Shown: piece after piece, positions 14,595-29,167 of the stretch
Layout: every line of letters begins with the position of its first letter
How positions within the stretch are numbered: position 1 is the first letter of the stretch
Source of the DNA: Pipra filicauda
Taxonomy: Eukaryota > Chordata > Aves > Passeriformes > Pipridae
NCBI RefSeq assembly: GCF_003945595.2
Contig: NW_024103441.1
Coordinates: 124,001-188,000, forward strand
Direction of reading: 5' to 3'
Length of the DNA: 64,000 nt
The notes under the pieces: model-generated
What the model saw: only the letters and a program-made list of their open reading frames with translations
What the model was told of the DNA's origin: nothing
Database searches by the model: none
Made by a program: the position numbers and the translations under genes

Positions 14595-14727
14595 CTGCAC
14601 CCAGGGGATGTGCAATTCCCAAATCACCTGCACTCAGGGGATGTGCAATTCCCAAGTCACCTGCACTCAGGGGATGTGCAATTCCCAAATCACCTGCACC
14701 CAGGGGATGTGCAATTCCCAAACCACA
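14595..14727. repeat. Minisatellite, four 33-bp units
   Basis: Four tandem copies of a 33-bp unit containing GGGGATGTGCAATTCCCAA differ only at a few positions (CACTC/CACCC, AAATC/AAGTC/AAACC). The near identity suggests recent expansion and likely length polymorphism. The open frames across it are a by-product of the 33-bp period. Confidence 0.9.
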
Positions 14728-17700
14728 TCTCACACTGTGCCCAGATGCTGTTGGGAATCTGGCAAACAATCTCTTTCTTTACATCTTCAGCCAAAAGCAG
14801 GGGTCAGCACCAAGGCATTAAAAGGAAAAGGAATGTTCCTTGTGGCCATCCAAACCACCACCACAAACAGGCACAGTGTTCCCTAAAGCCTTAAATGCAG
14901 CAGTTACAAGGAGTCCTTTCACAATGTATCTACCCCTGTGGTGTTCTTCTGAAATAAATGAGTAAAATAAGGTGGGCAATAACCACGTGGAACTCCATGA
15001 CCCTGATGTAAGAGGCTCCAGGAGCCTCTTCTGTACAAAAAAACCCTGAAATTCTCCCCAAAAGTACCATCCAGCTGTGCTGCCTTGTGCCGAGCCCGCC
15101 CAGCCAGGAGCCAGAGTTGAACTAAAGCCACAGAAAAAGACTTTAAGTCAAGTTATTATCCAGTCTCAGCAGGTTTTGATTTAACTTCCATGACCAACTC
15201 ATCTGTTGGGAAGGGAATATCCTCTCCAGGAGTCGGTGTGACAGCAGATGCTGTTTCACGGGTGCCAGGTCTCGACTGCCTCATACATTTACAGTAAAAA
15301 GCACACTGGGAAAAAAAATGTCTTGGCCTGTTCTCATCTCTCACAAAAAGACACACACACAAAAAAAAAAATTAAAAGGAATAGGCTGCAATTTTTTACA
15401 CAGTGTCTCCTTAAAGACTGAACTGCAAACATCATCCTCTCCATTTATATTCCTTCTGGCAGAGCAGGAGCTCTTAGGACGAGAGATGGTTTAATAAACA
15501 GACATTCATAACAAGTGTCAGACCTTGCAGCTTCATCATGTGGAAAAAGAGTCCATTAAACCAAGTGAGAAACTCCCTGATAACTAAGGGTGCCTAACAG
15601 GATTAAAATTAAATTCTATCATGACTATGTTAATATCTGCACCAGCAGGTTCAGCTGTGCTCTTTCTCTCCCTAAAATCTGCTAGTGGGAAACAGAGGGG
15701 AAAAAAGCTTAGAGGGGAAAAAAGGCCTTTAAAGTTGGAATAATTTGTTCCAGCTCTCCAAAGTTTCTCAAGAAAAGCAGCCATCGGGTCCTAGAGTGGA
15801 TCTCAGAGCTCTCCTGGGCTCACTAACACACACAATGGAGCAGCAGCACCCTCTGTGCCTTCCATGAATCCTCCTCCCTCAAAAGGGAACAGGGATCACA
15901 CCAGGACATCAAAACAACGCTGGGAAAGGGCACGGGACTCATCCAGCCATGCATTTCATCTGTCTCTCATCATTCCCTGCAACAGAGAGGAACATCCCTC
16001 CTTTGCCTTCTCCCTCCTGCTAAAATCCTGATCCGTGCTCCCCTCGCTTGCTCCCGCTGAAGCAGCTCAGTCCCTGGGGTTTGAGAGTCCTTCCATCAGG
16101 AAGGAATCCCCCCCTTGGACATGCACAGGGCAGTTTGCACATGTCTGTAAGGCAGAGACATTTGTGCTGCTGAAGCCTGGGAGGCTGAACATTTCTGAGC
16201 CACAGAGCTCTGCATCCGGCACTAAAACCATTTCCAAGTTCTTAGCATGAAAGAAATATTTCCCACTAGAGACCTTAACGAGAGCCGACTAGAAATTGGT
16301 TTTCCTCTCCATTTTCACACAATAGCTGCTGGCAGTAAATCTCTCCATCAGCACTGGGCAGTTCTAAGTGCAGATACTGTGTGGGAAGAATCCAAACAAA
16401 GTGACAATACCGAGCATTAAAAGCACTTTGGAGGAAGATGAAAAGGAAAAATTGTTGAACAGCAGCCCTGGAAGAGGTTGATGAGCTGTAATGGCTCTTT
16501 GTGTCACCACCTCACACTGACAGCGACCCCACAGATCCAGCTCATGGCAATCCCTGCACAACAGCTCTGGGATGGCGACCTGGGAGATCTCCATGCTGGA
16601 ATGGGGCTGTAAAGTCTTTCTCCACATGGAAAAACCTCATGGTGCTGACTCACTGACCTGGAACTGGTGTATCCTGAGGTACCTCAGACAAGCAGGGAAG
16701 AAAAGAGGGACAGAGAATATGAACATCCCCTTTCTTGCTGACACATGAGTGAGCACATTCATGCACATATGTGTGTGTGAGCACCTCAGGAAGGGGATGT
16801 TCCTGTGTCAGGGAGCTGGAGCTGCTCCAGATGACTAGAAAGACCAATCTCAAGTCATCTGAAGTGGGAACTGAAGTGTCAGAGAAGGCCTTCAGTCTCA
16901 GCAGCGTGGGTGTAATTGCATCAAACTGTAATGAAGCAAATCCATCTTCAAAATTCCAAGCTCAAGAACGGTGACTAAAGAGCTTCCTCAAATAAATGCC
17001 TTTCCAGAGAGCAGCTGTAACTTCTTGCTGAGAAATATGGGCACCACCTAAAACCCACTCCTGTCCTTGAACAAACACCGTGACTGCGCATTAGAAATAC
17101 CAAACCAAATTAGCACACTAGTGTCCGTGCCAATTATTTCAATTAAACTCTCTTCTGAGAGCCAATTACCACCCATTTTATTAAATTAGGAATTTTTCAA
17201 ACAATACTCCCATGCGGAGCTTTCAGCCCAGATGCAATTACACCCTTCACACGTCGACGTGTGGACACCGGGCAAACGAGTTTCTCTGAGTCTCTGCAAT
17301 GCAATCACAGGCACAGCTTGACTGAAAGGAGAAGTTTTAGGCAGGGTTTTAGACCCGTCTGCAGGAACCCTTTCTGGTTAAGCTGCTTTTTGCTCACCTA
17401 CAAACCACGCAGTGAAAAGGCCACTTCCTAATTAAACTGCTCCGGGGAACGATTAAGGCATTCAGAAATAAGGCAGCGTGGCTTGGCCAGATGCTCATGC
17501 CCTAGTGGTAAGAGTTACATGTGCTAGAGCAGGATTCCCACTGCTCCAAGGAGCTCACGCTCCGTGAGTCTCCCCGGTGGAAAAAACGCCCACTTTTGGC
17601 AAAGGCCCTCCTTGCTCGTAAACATTTAACTGGTGGATTTTTTGCTGCTCTCTGACAGGATAACACATTTCTCAGCAATGTCACTTCTGCCCACAGGATG

Positions 17701-18049
17701 GCAAGGTCTCAAGCTGACATTTGCTAAACATCTTCACCACCTGCTCCCCAGAACTGCTCCTCTCTCCTAGACGGAGGAGACCTTTTCCTTGACAGCTCCT
17801 GCCCCCAGGGAGACAGCACATACCTGCCACCCTGCCACGGTGTTGGTGCTTCATGCTCCAACTGCTCCGTGACACCCCACCAAGGCTGCTGGATTCACAG
17901 GGGCACTGACCCGAGGCCGAGGCTCGGGGAGGGCTGTGAGCAGCACGCCTGGAATTTGGAAAGCCCGATTCCCAAATAAACCTGCTCTGAAGTCAGGAAC
18001 TCACTGCAGCAAAGCTCGAGCGAAGCGATGACTTTGCTGACAGTCACCC

Positions 18050-18330
18050 CCGGCTTACCGGGAACGGGAATGAGACACGCAGAGCGGCTCGATGACTCTG
18101 CCCACAGCCCGAAAAGTAAGAGCTCCCTGCCTGAAGGGAGATGCTAAATTTGCAGGGCCCCCCTCCCGCCGCCCGGGAGCCCGCGTGGGCCGCGGGAAGC
18201 GCGGCAGAGCCACCGATCCAAACAGAGCCGTGCGGGGCCGGCTCCGCTCCGCAGCCTCCCCAGAGCACTCCCCCGGCTCCTCCCGGCAGAGCTGCCGATC
18301 CACGGCGCTCAGGAATGGAGGAGACACCAG
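18050..18330. promoter_or_regulatory. Intronic CpG island with a good minus-strand splice donor
   Basis: This is a compact CpG island in the middle of KCNT1 intron 2, about 13 kb upstream of the Slack-B exon on the minus strand. At its left edge the minus strand reads CCG|GTAAGC (intron from 18,058), a better donor than those of the three recognised KCNT1 N-terminal exons. It could be a further KCNT1 promoter with a noncoding first exon, or a CpG-island enhancer. No KCNT1-like peptide is encoded in it. Confidence 0.4.
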
Positions 18331-21300
18331 CCCCAAGGCTCGGGAGGGGGGTCTGAGCAGCCCAGAGACCAACCGAGCTGGGAAAGGACCCACGGGAGAC
18401 ACAGCCAGCAGAGTGGGCTCGCCACGCAGAGACATCCCCACCCAAACTGAACATCCTGCAGATCCCCAGCCCAGGTCGATCACAGATGCTGTGATGGGGT
18501 TTTGCCTCACCTTTAAGAGAAACTTCTCTAAAAATCCTGCTGTTATAGCAGAGAATGACAGCACACGGCACCCCCGTCCATCCCCAGCGGTGCAGGAGAG
18601 GGACAAGCCCCAGACCAGAGTGACAGGTTCGTCACAGTCCTCTGCAAACCGGGACCAGGGAACGGCCAGCACGGGAACAAGCACAAGCAGCACCTGAAGA
18701 GAGGGGGGAGACAACCTGCAGATCCATGTTTAACTCCAAGAGTTTCAGGACCTGCAGAGAGGAGGATGACAGTGCCTTCCTCAGGACCCTCGCACGTTCC
18801 CAGGATGGGTGGAGAATCCCAGTCTCCAGCCCTGGCAGAGCAGCTGTGGCAGGGGGAGCACAAGGACAGCTGCCCAGGCAGGAGACATGGACATACCTCC
18901 TCCTTGCTCCCCCGCACCCTGCAGTCAGCACATCTCACGTGCAAACACCCCACACCAGTCAGTTTTATGCAAAGCTACGACCAAAAGCTCGATGGCAGGT
19001 GACAGCAAAGAGTCCTGGAGAGAACAATAAAATGACAGTTTGCCTGGATTTGGGGAGGTGCTGGACAGGAGTGATGTGCGTGTTGGCCTCAAGAGGGCCC
19101 CTCCACAGTGCTGTGGCAGAGCAAAAATCATCTGTGACAAAGGAACTGTTGGCAGCATTAGACACGAAATCCAGCTCGGCAATCCCACAACAGCAGGACG
19201 CAGAACCAGGCACTGACACTGGCAGCCCCACACGGGTCAGGGCAGCGATGCCACAGGGGTGAGAAAGCAGCTCATGCCCGAGATGGACACCCTGAGGTTT
19301 GCACTGACCACAGTGAACACACACGCTCTTCTCCATCAGTTCATGCAACACCCAACACCCGTCTGGGGGCACAAAGCCCTCTCTGGGCGGCAAAAGGCTG
19401 CCCTGCTCCCCAGGGAAGGGTCAAGGGCTTAGCCTTGCTTCTCACACCACAGCTCCAGTGCCAGGGGAGCTGCAGCTGGAGCCCACTGGAGCATAACACT
19501 GCACACACTGGCACGGTGACATGGTGACAGGGCACCACGGGGCAGCCAGCACCTCACCAGTGCCCAGCTTTACAAGCAGCAGTTCCACACTGAGCAAACC
19601 CAGGTTATTTCTGAGCACAAACACAGCCAGGTACAAAAACCAACCCTCACTATTTCTTAGCTCACATCAGGCAAGACTTGAGTTCATCAAAACAGCAACA
19701 GCACAAAGGGAAGAGGTGAATGAACCTCTTGGCTTCACCGGGAGACACCTCGCTCTGTGTTCCCCCTCTCACCACACTTCAGTCTTTGCCCTTGAGCCAA
19801 TCACTCACCTCAGCCAGTGAATTCACTGCTGTGTCACTCTTTACATTACCCAGCTGACCTCACAAGCTGACAGCGTGGGCTGTTGTCCTCCTGCACAATT
19901 CCTCCTTCCTTCCTTCCCTCCGGCTGCGCCCACGCCCTGGCCCGGCTCTGAACCTGAAGGCTGTGGCCATGGCTACTTGTACATCATGGTACACATTTCT
20001 GCACACCCACACAACTGCTGCAGAGAGCCAGGCAGGGAAAACAACAATGGCACTGGATCAGGGAGAGCACGAGCAAGAGGCACCCTCTCCATTGCCCGTT
20101 CCATGGGGAAAAATTATAGAAAAAACACAGGGAAAACACACCTCACACACAGCCAATCCATCTGACAGCAGAGACTTTCATCCCTGCAATAGAGGGAATG
20201 CACCCAGCACATGGGAGCTGACCACAGAGCCACTGCCTTGGAGATGTCACAATCCTGACATGCTGGGTCTGTCTTCAACTTTGCTTTCCACCTTCCACTC
20301 ACAAAACACCACTGCCACGTCCTGTGTGACTGTCAGCAAACAGCTCCAGGCTGTCTCTTGAAGAAGGGTGAGCAGAAGAGAACCAGATGGTCTGTCTCGA
20401 GGGAAGCAGAAGCAAGACCAAGCAACTGTGGCCCCCGTGCAAGTCCAAAGAGGCAAAGCCAACTCAAAGCTCCTGGAGTTCTTCCAGAAAGCCATGGATG
20501 GCCCTTGCAGAGCACTCCTGTCCCTGCACCACATGGCTGATTAGTCTTGGAACAGAAAACTACTCTTTAAAATGCTTGCAAGCAGTGATTCACTCACTAC
20601 TCCAGGCCTCCTGCTTGAAGGGACAAGTTTTCTGAGTTTGAGAGGTTTAGAAAACACGCCTTTCCTTTAACTCCAACCTGCTAGGAACGTGCTAGCAACC
20701 ACAACCTCTCTGTCCCACCAAGACACAGGCCCTGCATGTCGACTCTATCACCACAAACTTCTTCATTATCAATTATTTATAACCCAGAATAATTAAAGGG
20801 GCCATGCTGAAGCCTATCAGGGGACCTGCAACCCTGAAAACCTCCTTCCAGCCCTCTGGCTTTGCAGGGGAGATCTTAAGACACCCACAATGATGTTGTG
20901 GGGACAGAACAGAGAGCAGAGACTGTCACCACAGGGACCTGCCTTCTCCAGGAGATTGGACTTTGATCATCTCCCTGCAGTAAAACAGCCATAAATTTGC
21001 TAAAATGGTAACAAAATGCTTCACATAAAGAGAGGAAATAAGGTCAGGGAGCAGATGAAATTCAATGCCATTATTTTATATAGAGTGTGATGTAACAATG
21101 GAATCTGAACTCTGAACCAGCTGAAAGATAAGAAAGAATGGGGGATAATTTTTTTGTTTATTGTCAGTAGGCTGATAATAGAAGAAATCTTCAGATTTGG
21201 GGACTGGGAGGCTGCCTGTGCTGCTTCCCCTTGCACTGCCAACCCTTCCCAGGCAGCACAGCCCTGTTGGCAGCTGGTAGGAGCTGTGCAAAGAGCCTGT

Positions 21301-24300
21301 ATGACCCACTCTCTGAGCTGTCAATCAGGAGGAACATGAGGTATTTTATTTGCAAATTAATACATACATCTCTGCTACAGATCCAGGCAAGTGCCAGTGG
21401 AGCAGAGGCAAATGCAGCATGGCAGGGAAATCTGCACTTGCTGCAGGGCTTCACAGGCAAGGTGTTCACATCTGTCTTGATAATCAGCACTGAAAATAGA
21501 CACCAGAGTATCAGCCCTCTCAGTGGAACTTCTCAGAAACACAGATGTTTTGATCCAAGTTTCAGCCTTTTATTCCTCTCTGAACCCCTCTGCTGCACAG
21601 TCTACCACTAAAGGAGTCTCTGAGATGCCTTACAGGGGAACGTATGGGGGGACTTATTAACCAAGATATTTAAGCTCTGCTTGTGATCTCCTTGGCCACA
21701 ACCACACAGGGGCCTGTGAGAGAGCAGCTCACACCAGAGCAGGGCTGGCATTAGGACAGGGCTGGGTGCAGGAGGGGCCGAGCCCTCGACTCCCCTGAGG
21801 CTGCGAGCGGGGGATGCCTGAGCTCTGACACTCCCTACACAGTCAGTCACTGAACAGGTTGTGCAGAGGAAAAGCAACGAGCACCACCTTCAGAAGAGCG
21901 GTAAATTATTCCCCTTGGGAACAAAGATGCAACTGTGAAGAGATAAAGCAGTGGGAAAACATGGCAGGAAAATTTAATGCGTTCTCTGCAATTACAGCCA
22001 CAGCTGCCAAGTTGTTCCTCGTGCTGTCACCACAGCAGCAGTGACAGCGTTGGTGTCAGCCTGACCTTTCACCCTCACTCAAGGCAACACAACACCCCCG
22101 TGGGTTCCTGCAGGCACAGGGGTTTGCTGGGATGACAAACACCACCACTCTTCAGCAGATCTGTGGACACAGACTCACACTCACGACACTCCCCTGGTGC
22201 TAAAGCGACCCACGTCCCTGCAGATCTCTGCCAAGATCTTACATTGCAACCAAAGTTTCTCCCCCTGGCTCTCCTGAGTCCTGTTCCCTGCTCTTTCCCA
22301 GCAGGTTTAAGCAGCACAGGAGCTCCAAGGAGCCCCAGGCAGAAAGGAGCACCAGGGCCATGCACAGCTGGAGCAACCAGCAATGTCCCCACCCGGTCTC
22401 AGTGTCACGCCAAGAACACGTGGAAGGAGATTTGTCCCAGTTAACCTTGGCAGGAACCAAGACTCCAACATTTTCCATGACCCTCTGCACTCCCTTCACA
22501 GGACTCTTTTCAATGAGGACTTTTGGTGTGTCCTGTCCAACTGGTGGAGGGGAATAAAACAATTCATTTTGCCAACGTGTTCAGTTTTCCTTGAGTAAGG
22601 CCAATGCCAACCCCCAGGGGCTCCCCTGGGAATGTGCCCACCAGTGCTCAGCGCTGGGTTGTGAGGGTTGTCACTCCTCCCTGTGCCCTTCCCTTTCCCT
22701 TTGTCCTTCCACACATGAGAAACCAAAAAAAAAAAAAATAGATCCTCAACCACTGCAAGTCTCTGCTGGAGCTGCAGGGACATGACCCTCTGCCCCCCTT
22801 GCTCGTGCTCTCCCCTTCACTCAGACAGGTACTCTCTGATAACCTGAAATGCTGTTTTCTCTTTCAAGCCCATTCTCCCAATAAATTGAAAAGAAACCAG
22901 AGGGAATGTAAATAAATGGGAAAAAAACACCCCAGGGAAGGATGGAAATCTGAGCCCATAGTGTTAAATTGCACTAAATAACTGAAAATCAATGTTGTTC
23001 TTCCTTTTCATCAGGGCACAGCTGTACATTCTGCAGCACTCCAGGGACACCTCTGCTCATTCCACCATCCTGCTACGTGCACTTACTTTTATTGCTACAA
23101 GGGCCCCTTCCTGACAGTAAAAACAATATGCCTGAAAAGAGTAACGACCATTTTTTAAAATAAAATAACAGATATAATTATAAGAGAACTGCATTTCTTC
23201 TTTGCTCTATTACTTTCATAACTTTCCTAATATCCCTGCTGATGTCCAGGGGTACCTGCCTCAAGATGGATATTCACCAGCACACCAACAGCACACACAA
23301 GGAAACATCCATTTCAAAAACCCCAAACAGCACTGCAATTAAGGCACCACGTCAGGAATCATCCCTGCAGCCTTTAAGAACAGCTAGAAAAGCAAATCTC
23401 AATTAAGAATGTTATCTGTCATTAAGAAAAAAAATCTACAGGCATAAGAAAACCCAAATCAGTTTTATAAAGCTGTCTCAGGCCTCCAACCTCTTCATCC
23501 CAGTGTATCCCATCTGGAGCTGGGCTGAGGAATCCAGTGGCAACACATGGTGATATTCACTCTGTTAAAGGTGAGGGAGGAGCTGCTGGAGAAACCCTCT
23601 CTGCAGAGGACCCAGGGCTTTTCCTGGAGCTCAGGTTTCATGGTCACCCTTCCATGGAAGGGAGCAAATGGGACCAGCAGCAGATTTAAGAACACCAACA
23701 CCCTGCCCCAGGAGCTTTTCCCTACACTGCTCTAAGCTCTGCTAGTCTGGTCCCACAGCACTGTGCTTCAGAAGAGTCATGGGGATGACTGGTGGCCTGG
23801 GATGCTCCTGGCCTTCCATTCCAGGAGCAGGAGGAAGCCGTGCTGGAGGAGCACAGCGTGTCCAGCCTGACCCCCACAATCTCCAGCACTTCTTGCCAGC
23901 AGCTTCTCCCATAACTTAAATTAGGGACTGAATTTGGTCTTGTCCACAGCCTTGGCTGGCACAGCAGAGCTGTCAGAATGTACTTTGGAAAGAGCTACAC
24001 CCATACACGTCACCTGCCCGACCCGCCCTGGCCCAGGAGCAGGAGCACACGCGGAACAAGGATCATTCCAGGCGGGAGCAGGGTCCTGCCCAGGGCCCTC
24101 AGGAGGAAACTCCTGCTTCTTCTGTCAGACAGAAACTTTCTGACAAAGAGTTGACTCAGGAAAACAGCCTAATCCAATTAATAACTGTTCTGGTTCTGCT
24201 TTGCCAGGTGGCAAAGGCAGAGGAGAAGCAATTCAATTCCAGCGGCCACAGCGACACTCCCAACTTTGGGGTCCCACCACCTTCCCCAGGGTTATTTATT

Positions 24301-25772
24301 GCTTGGTCTGGAGCTGGGCTCAGACATCACAACTGAGTCACCCCTTGAGAGATTCTGCACCCAGGGCTGCTGGGAGATGGCTCTAAACACTCTTATTTAG
24401 GGAACGGATATTAGCAATAAATACCTTCATCCTGCTCCACAAGCAAGGGATCAAACTGCTGGGGGATGAAGAGTCTTCCCCAGAGGAATTTTGTGGCACA
24501 TATGTATCAGAGCTGGATCTCCTAATTCCAGGTACAAACCTTCACTAGCACAGATGCTACAGCCTGAACAGCCACTGCAGTAACTTAAAATATTGGCCAT
24601 TACCTCACCTTCACAGAAATAAATGCCTCTAACTTCTGGATACAACCTGCAGTTTTCAAACCAGCATCTGCATCTTCCAAATAAAATGAGGAAAATTGCC
24701 CATTAAATCAAATGTCAATGAAGTGGGGATTCAGCCACAGGCACATTGAAGGAACCTGACTCTGGAAGACAAAACTGCCCGGCTCCATTAATGTAATGAT
24801 GCATTTGATGAGGAAATCACTTGGGGAATATTATCATGAAACCCGCCAGGGTGAGATCCTAAAGCCTGAGATTGCAGCACTTCAGTTTGCTCACGCCAAG
24901 CACAGTCTGACCTATGATTTAGAGCCACCACTTGGTGACAATTAAAGAGACAAAGACCAGATGTCAGTTCACAGACAAAGAGTCTTCAGACTCTATATAA
25001 CTCGGAAGAAGAAACTTAAAAGAATTCGCCCCAGTTGTTAAAAGTCTCTTTTCTTTGTTATGTAACATCCAAAAAAATCTTTGATTTGAAACAGAAGATG
25101 TTAAAATTTTTATAGAGATGTTGCTGAATTCTTCTGCACAAGCAGCTTTCACAAACATCCTCATCCATCAAAATGATTTTTTCCTGATAATTAGCCTCAG
25201 AAAAATGCACTTAATCAAAGTGACATCCATTACTTCTCAGTACTGTAAATAGGACTGTGGCTTCTGACAATGATTTTCTGGAAAGTGTTCAGGCTATTTA
25301 AATTAGGCAACAAATAAGCTCCTAATGACACTTTTCTGAGATACAGTTTAATTTTATTTATGGGCTTTTTTTATACGTGCCCCAACCCAGCTGTCAGCAC
25401 TGTCCAAGAAAAGAGAATGCAGGCGATCAAAAACTGCCGTAGTCAGGACAGCAGAGATCAAAGGGATGCCACAGCTTGTGGTATAAGACAATATTTATCA
25501 ATTCAGCAGATGTGCTTTCTCAGCTGCCTTTAATCAGCAATTCCAGTATCGCTTCAGAACAGGAGCCTGCCTTCCTCACGGAGCCCAGACTCGCAGCACC
25601 CTTGGGATGTGAGCTCAGCTCCCTCTCCCTTCCTCCAGCCCCCTTGGCCTCACTCCTGCACAGCCTCCACTGCACAGAGGATTCCCATGCCCAGAGGAGT
25701 CCTGTGCCAGGCATGTGGAAGGGCAGCCAGGCACCAGCAGCACTTGGGTCCCCGGTTCTTCACCCTCTTTTT

Positions 25773-25800
25773 GTTTAAGATGTTACTCAACATCTTAAAC
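25773..25800. repeat. Perfect inverted repeat, 12-bp arms, 4-nt loop
   Basis: The arm GTTTAAGATGTT is followed by the loop ACTC and then its exact reverse complement AACATCTTAAAC. It would form a stable hairpin as RNA or extruded DNA. It lies in KCNT1 intron 2 with no gene nearby. Confidence 0.8.
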
Positions 25801-28800
25801 TTGCCTGTACTGTTCAATTCCAGTGGCTCTGAATTGCTCTCAAGTCAACAAAACATCAGTGAGATAGAAAATGCAATACTGCCATAAGAGAGCAGAACAA
25901 ATCCCCTTTTCTCCCAGTATTGACATTGACAGAACCTTCCAAAAGGGAAAGAAACTTCTGAACTGGACAGGACTAATGCCAGACAACCGAGGAACTGCAA
26001 TGTTCCCAAAGAGAGCCTTCCTTCCCCAAAGGGGAAATTACCTCCCAGGCCCTATCAGTCAGATTCATGCCCTGAACAGCAATTTTTATCCTCTGGAAAT
26101 TCCGAGCTGAAATGACAGTTAATCCTGTTTCTATAACCTGAAGACCTGCCTTGCAGAAATGCCAAGCCCAGAGTTTAAATCCAGCTAAGCCCAAAGCCTT
26201 CCACGTGCCCCATGGTGGTGAGTTCCAAAAATGAGTCAGATGATCCTGGAAGGAGCACTTCCACTTGACAACTCTAGAATTGCTTGTCATTAGGTTTTTC
26301 TCTCTCTGTTCCACAAATCCATTTACCTCCCACATTCCTCTTCCAGTCGGTCGTTTCCTATTTGCTTCCTGGCCAATTTACTGCATACTGCACACCCCAA
26401 TCCAAGTGTTATTTTAATGCTCCTGTCACTCAGCCCACCTGCCAAAGAGCAAGCCCTGCCTAGTTAGACTGACTGGCTTCACCTTTCACATTCTAAAAGC
26501 AGAGGTAAATGAGGAGCAGCCTGTTTTACCTATTCCACCTCCCATTCACTGATTAGTTCTTTCAGTTCCAGAGGTTATCTGGACATGCTCCCTCCTCCTG
26601 CCATACCACAGCTCTCTAATTATGTGCTTGTTCCAACAAGCTCTCATCTCCTCAAGCTCCAGCATTACCTCATTCCCTCAGCTCAGCCCAGTGTTGGTCT
26701 CCTCAGCATCCTCTGTGATGAGGATGCACTAATTCATCTCTAACAGAGCGTTTTTAATTCTCCAGAAGCAGCAAAACCTACAGCCCTCCCAACCTTTTAG
26801 TCCTCTGCTGACCTCAGAAACCTCCTCACTTTTATCATTCCAGGGAAGTTTTCAAAAGCAGATATTTGAGACACTAATGTTTTAGGCATTGCTTTTATAA
26901 ATAAATGAGATATTTAGTGCTACGGGTGTTTTCCCTCAGTGTTACATCTGTGAGTCCAATGAGCTCTATTTGACCATTCATAGTTCCCACAGTGTTTCCA
27001 TGGGGGAATTTCCCCCAGCACATCCCTGTAACAAAGCACTTCAAAGCACATCTCTGAGCTGCTTATGATTTATAAGCACAGCAAAGCCAAAAAGTCTTTC
27101 TGTTTTTCTTTTCTCTTCTGCTTTTCTCTTTCTTTCTGCTTTTCTCTCTCTTTCTGATGACCTAAATCAGCTCCTGATCCAGTTGGTTTGGAACAGACTA
27201 ATTTACTAGTCATAATTACTCCAGTGAGCTTGGTTCATCCATAAGATCCTGGTGTTATTAATGACTTGGGACCAAAACTTAGGCCTAACAGCAACATTTC
27301 CCAAAGCCTACAGCTCATCTCAACTCCCAGGGAAGCCAAGAGGGCTCCAGTGAACAGCAAATGGGGGGGTCACAGATTTGCATTCCCAAACATGCTGTGA
27401 AATTATCAATATTTTCTAGGCAAAGGGGAAATCAAACAACTAAAGAAAGCAGCACATAAAGCCACCGAAACAGAGATATCTTAAGAAATAAGGGTAATGA
27501 ATTCTTGAGAAACAAGGCTAATGAATTTAAAAATAATCCAGAGTAGCTCCACATTAAAATTAAAGAGAGACTCTGAATCAGAAACACCCAAATTGAGATG
27601 AAAATGAAGGTTAAGGAGTATAACCAGTGAAACACAGAATGAACACAATCTGCAATTCCCAGCTTCTGTATTACAGATGCTTTCAAATACTTAAATGAAA
27701 ACTATTAAATCTTCAAAGAGCCAAATGAGCCATAGCATAACTGCTCTGAAATCCAGACATTTTCTCCAGTAGGAATTTCATATCAACTTCTCACTTTATA
27801 CTATAAAACTATATTAATGTTTAAGTGCCTGTTAAGAAAATCTGGGCTTTAAAACCTTCAGGATCACAGACTCATTTTCGAGACAGACCAATTTTTACCG
27901 CAGCTATAAAAGTTAGGAACACTTACACAGAACATTTGTAAATCCCACGTTCATTTTCCAAAGCCAAATTCACTTTTTTTTTTTTTTGGGACGACGCTGG
28001 TACATATAAAAAAATTAATTTGCCTTTTAACACAGACTCACAAAAGCCTTGGTGCAGGTACCAAACACACAGTTAGCCAAAGGCTAACTCACCAGGAACT
28101 GAAGGGTTTTTTTCAACAAGAATTTCATCTCTCTCTGTTTGCATCACACAATTAATTGGTGGGAAAAGATAACAACCTCACTGACTCCCCATTAGCACTG
28201 CAGCTCCTGGGTACTTATGATATGAACAGATTTGAAGGGAAGGTTCTCGTTCCTCTTCATTTAACTGCTCTGCCCATGGAATGCACTTGCCACTCATGGC
28301 ATTCCTTCCATCGTTCACTCAACCTGCTCATAAATCCCTGCCGGCCAGGCAGGAAGAGCAGGCTTGGTGCTCAACACATTAAGACCATTTCTCTGGTCAG
28401 CCCAAGAAAGAGAGAGTTGCACCACAACCCCAGCAGCTCTTTATAATTTCTCTGCTCCCATCAGCACACCCTGCTGCAAAGACAGCCTGGAGGAGCCTCA
28501 CCTCCTAAACAAATGGATGTGCTCAGCCCAAACTCTGCACATGGCACAGTTCCACCAGCCCCTCACCAACTCCATCCCGTACATCTCCCAGACACTGGTC
28601 CCTTTTCCTCCTTGCCAACCCCTGATGGGACTCCCTGCCCAGAATACCCACACGGCTCAGTGTCTGCTGGCCCAGTACACCCACAACTCCCACTGCCCAG
28701 CAGGTCCAGCACATCCCACCCTCCTGGAGCACCCAGATGTTCCCGCTGCCTGCTGTCCAAGGCACCCCTGCCCTCCATCCCCTTCACATCCCGGTGCCCT

Positions 28801-29010
28801 TCTCCCGCGCATGCCAATGGTTCCTGCGAATATCTCCCAACGCCCGCAGGCTCCGGGTACCCCCCGTAACCCCAAAGCCCCCCTCCCGCAGCGCCGGCCC
28901 CGCGCTCAGCACCGCGGAGAGCTCCGCGCCGGGCGGGGTCCGGCTGCGCCCGCGGCAGCAGCACCGCGGAGAGCTCCGGATCCCCCAAAGCCCCGGAGCG
29001 CACGGGGGTC

Positions 29011-29167
29011 CCGGGCGTGTGTCCCCACCCCGGGTGTGTGTCCCATCCTGGGTGTGTGTCCCCATCCCCGGGCGTGTGTCCCCATCCTGGGTGTGTGTCC
29101 CCACCCCGGGCGTGTGTCCCCATCCTGGGTGTGTGTCCCCATCCTGGGTGCGTGTCCCCACCCCGGA
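29011..29167. repeat. 19-bp minisatellite (about 8 units) just after the exon 2 donor
   Basis: About eight tandem units of roughly 19 bp alternate between GTGTGTCCCCATCCTGGG and GTGTGTCCCCACCCCGGG forms. The block starts about 60 bp into intron 2 as read on the minus strand, where it presents repeated GGGG runs. G runs close to a donor can act as intronic splicing enhancers and may form G-quadruplexes. Confidence 0.9.
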
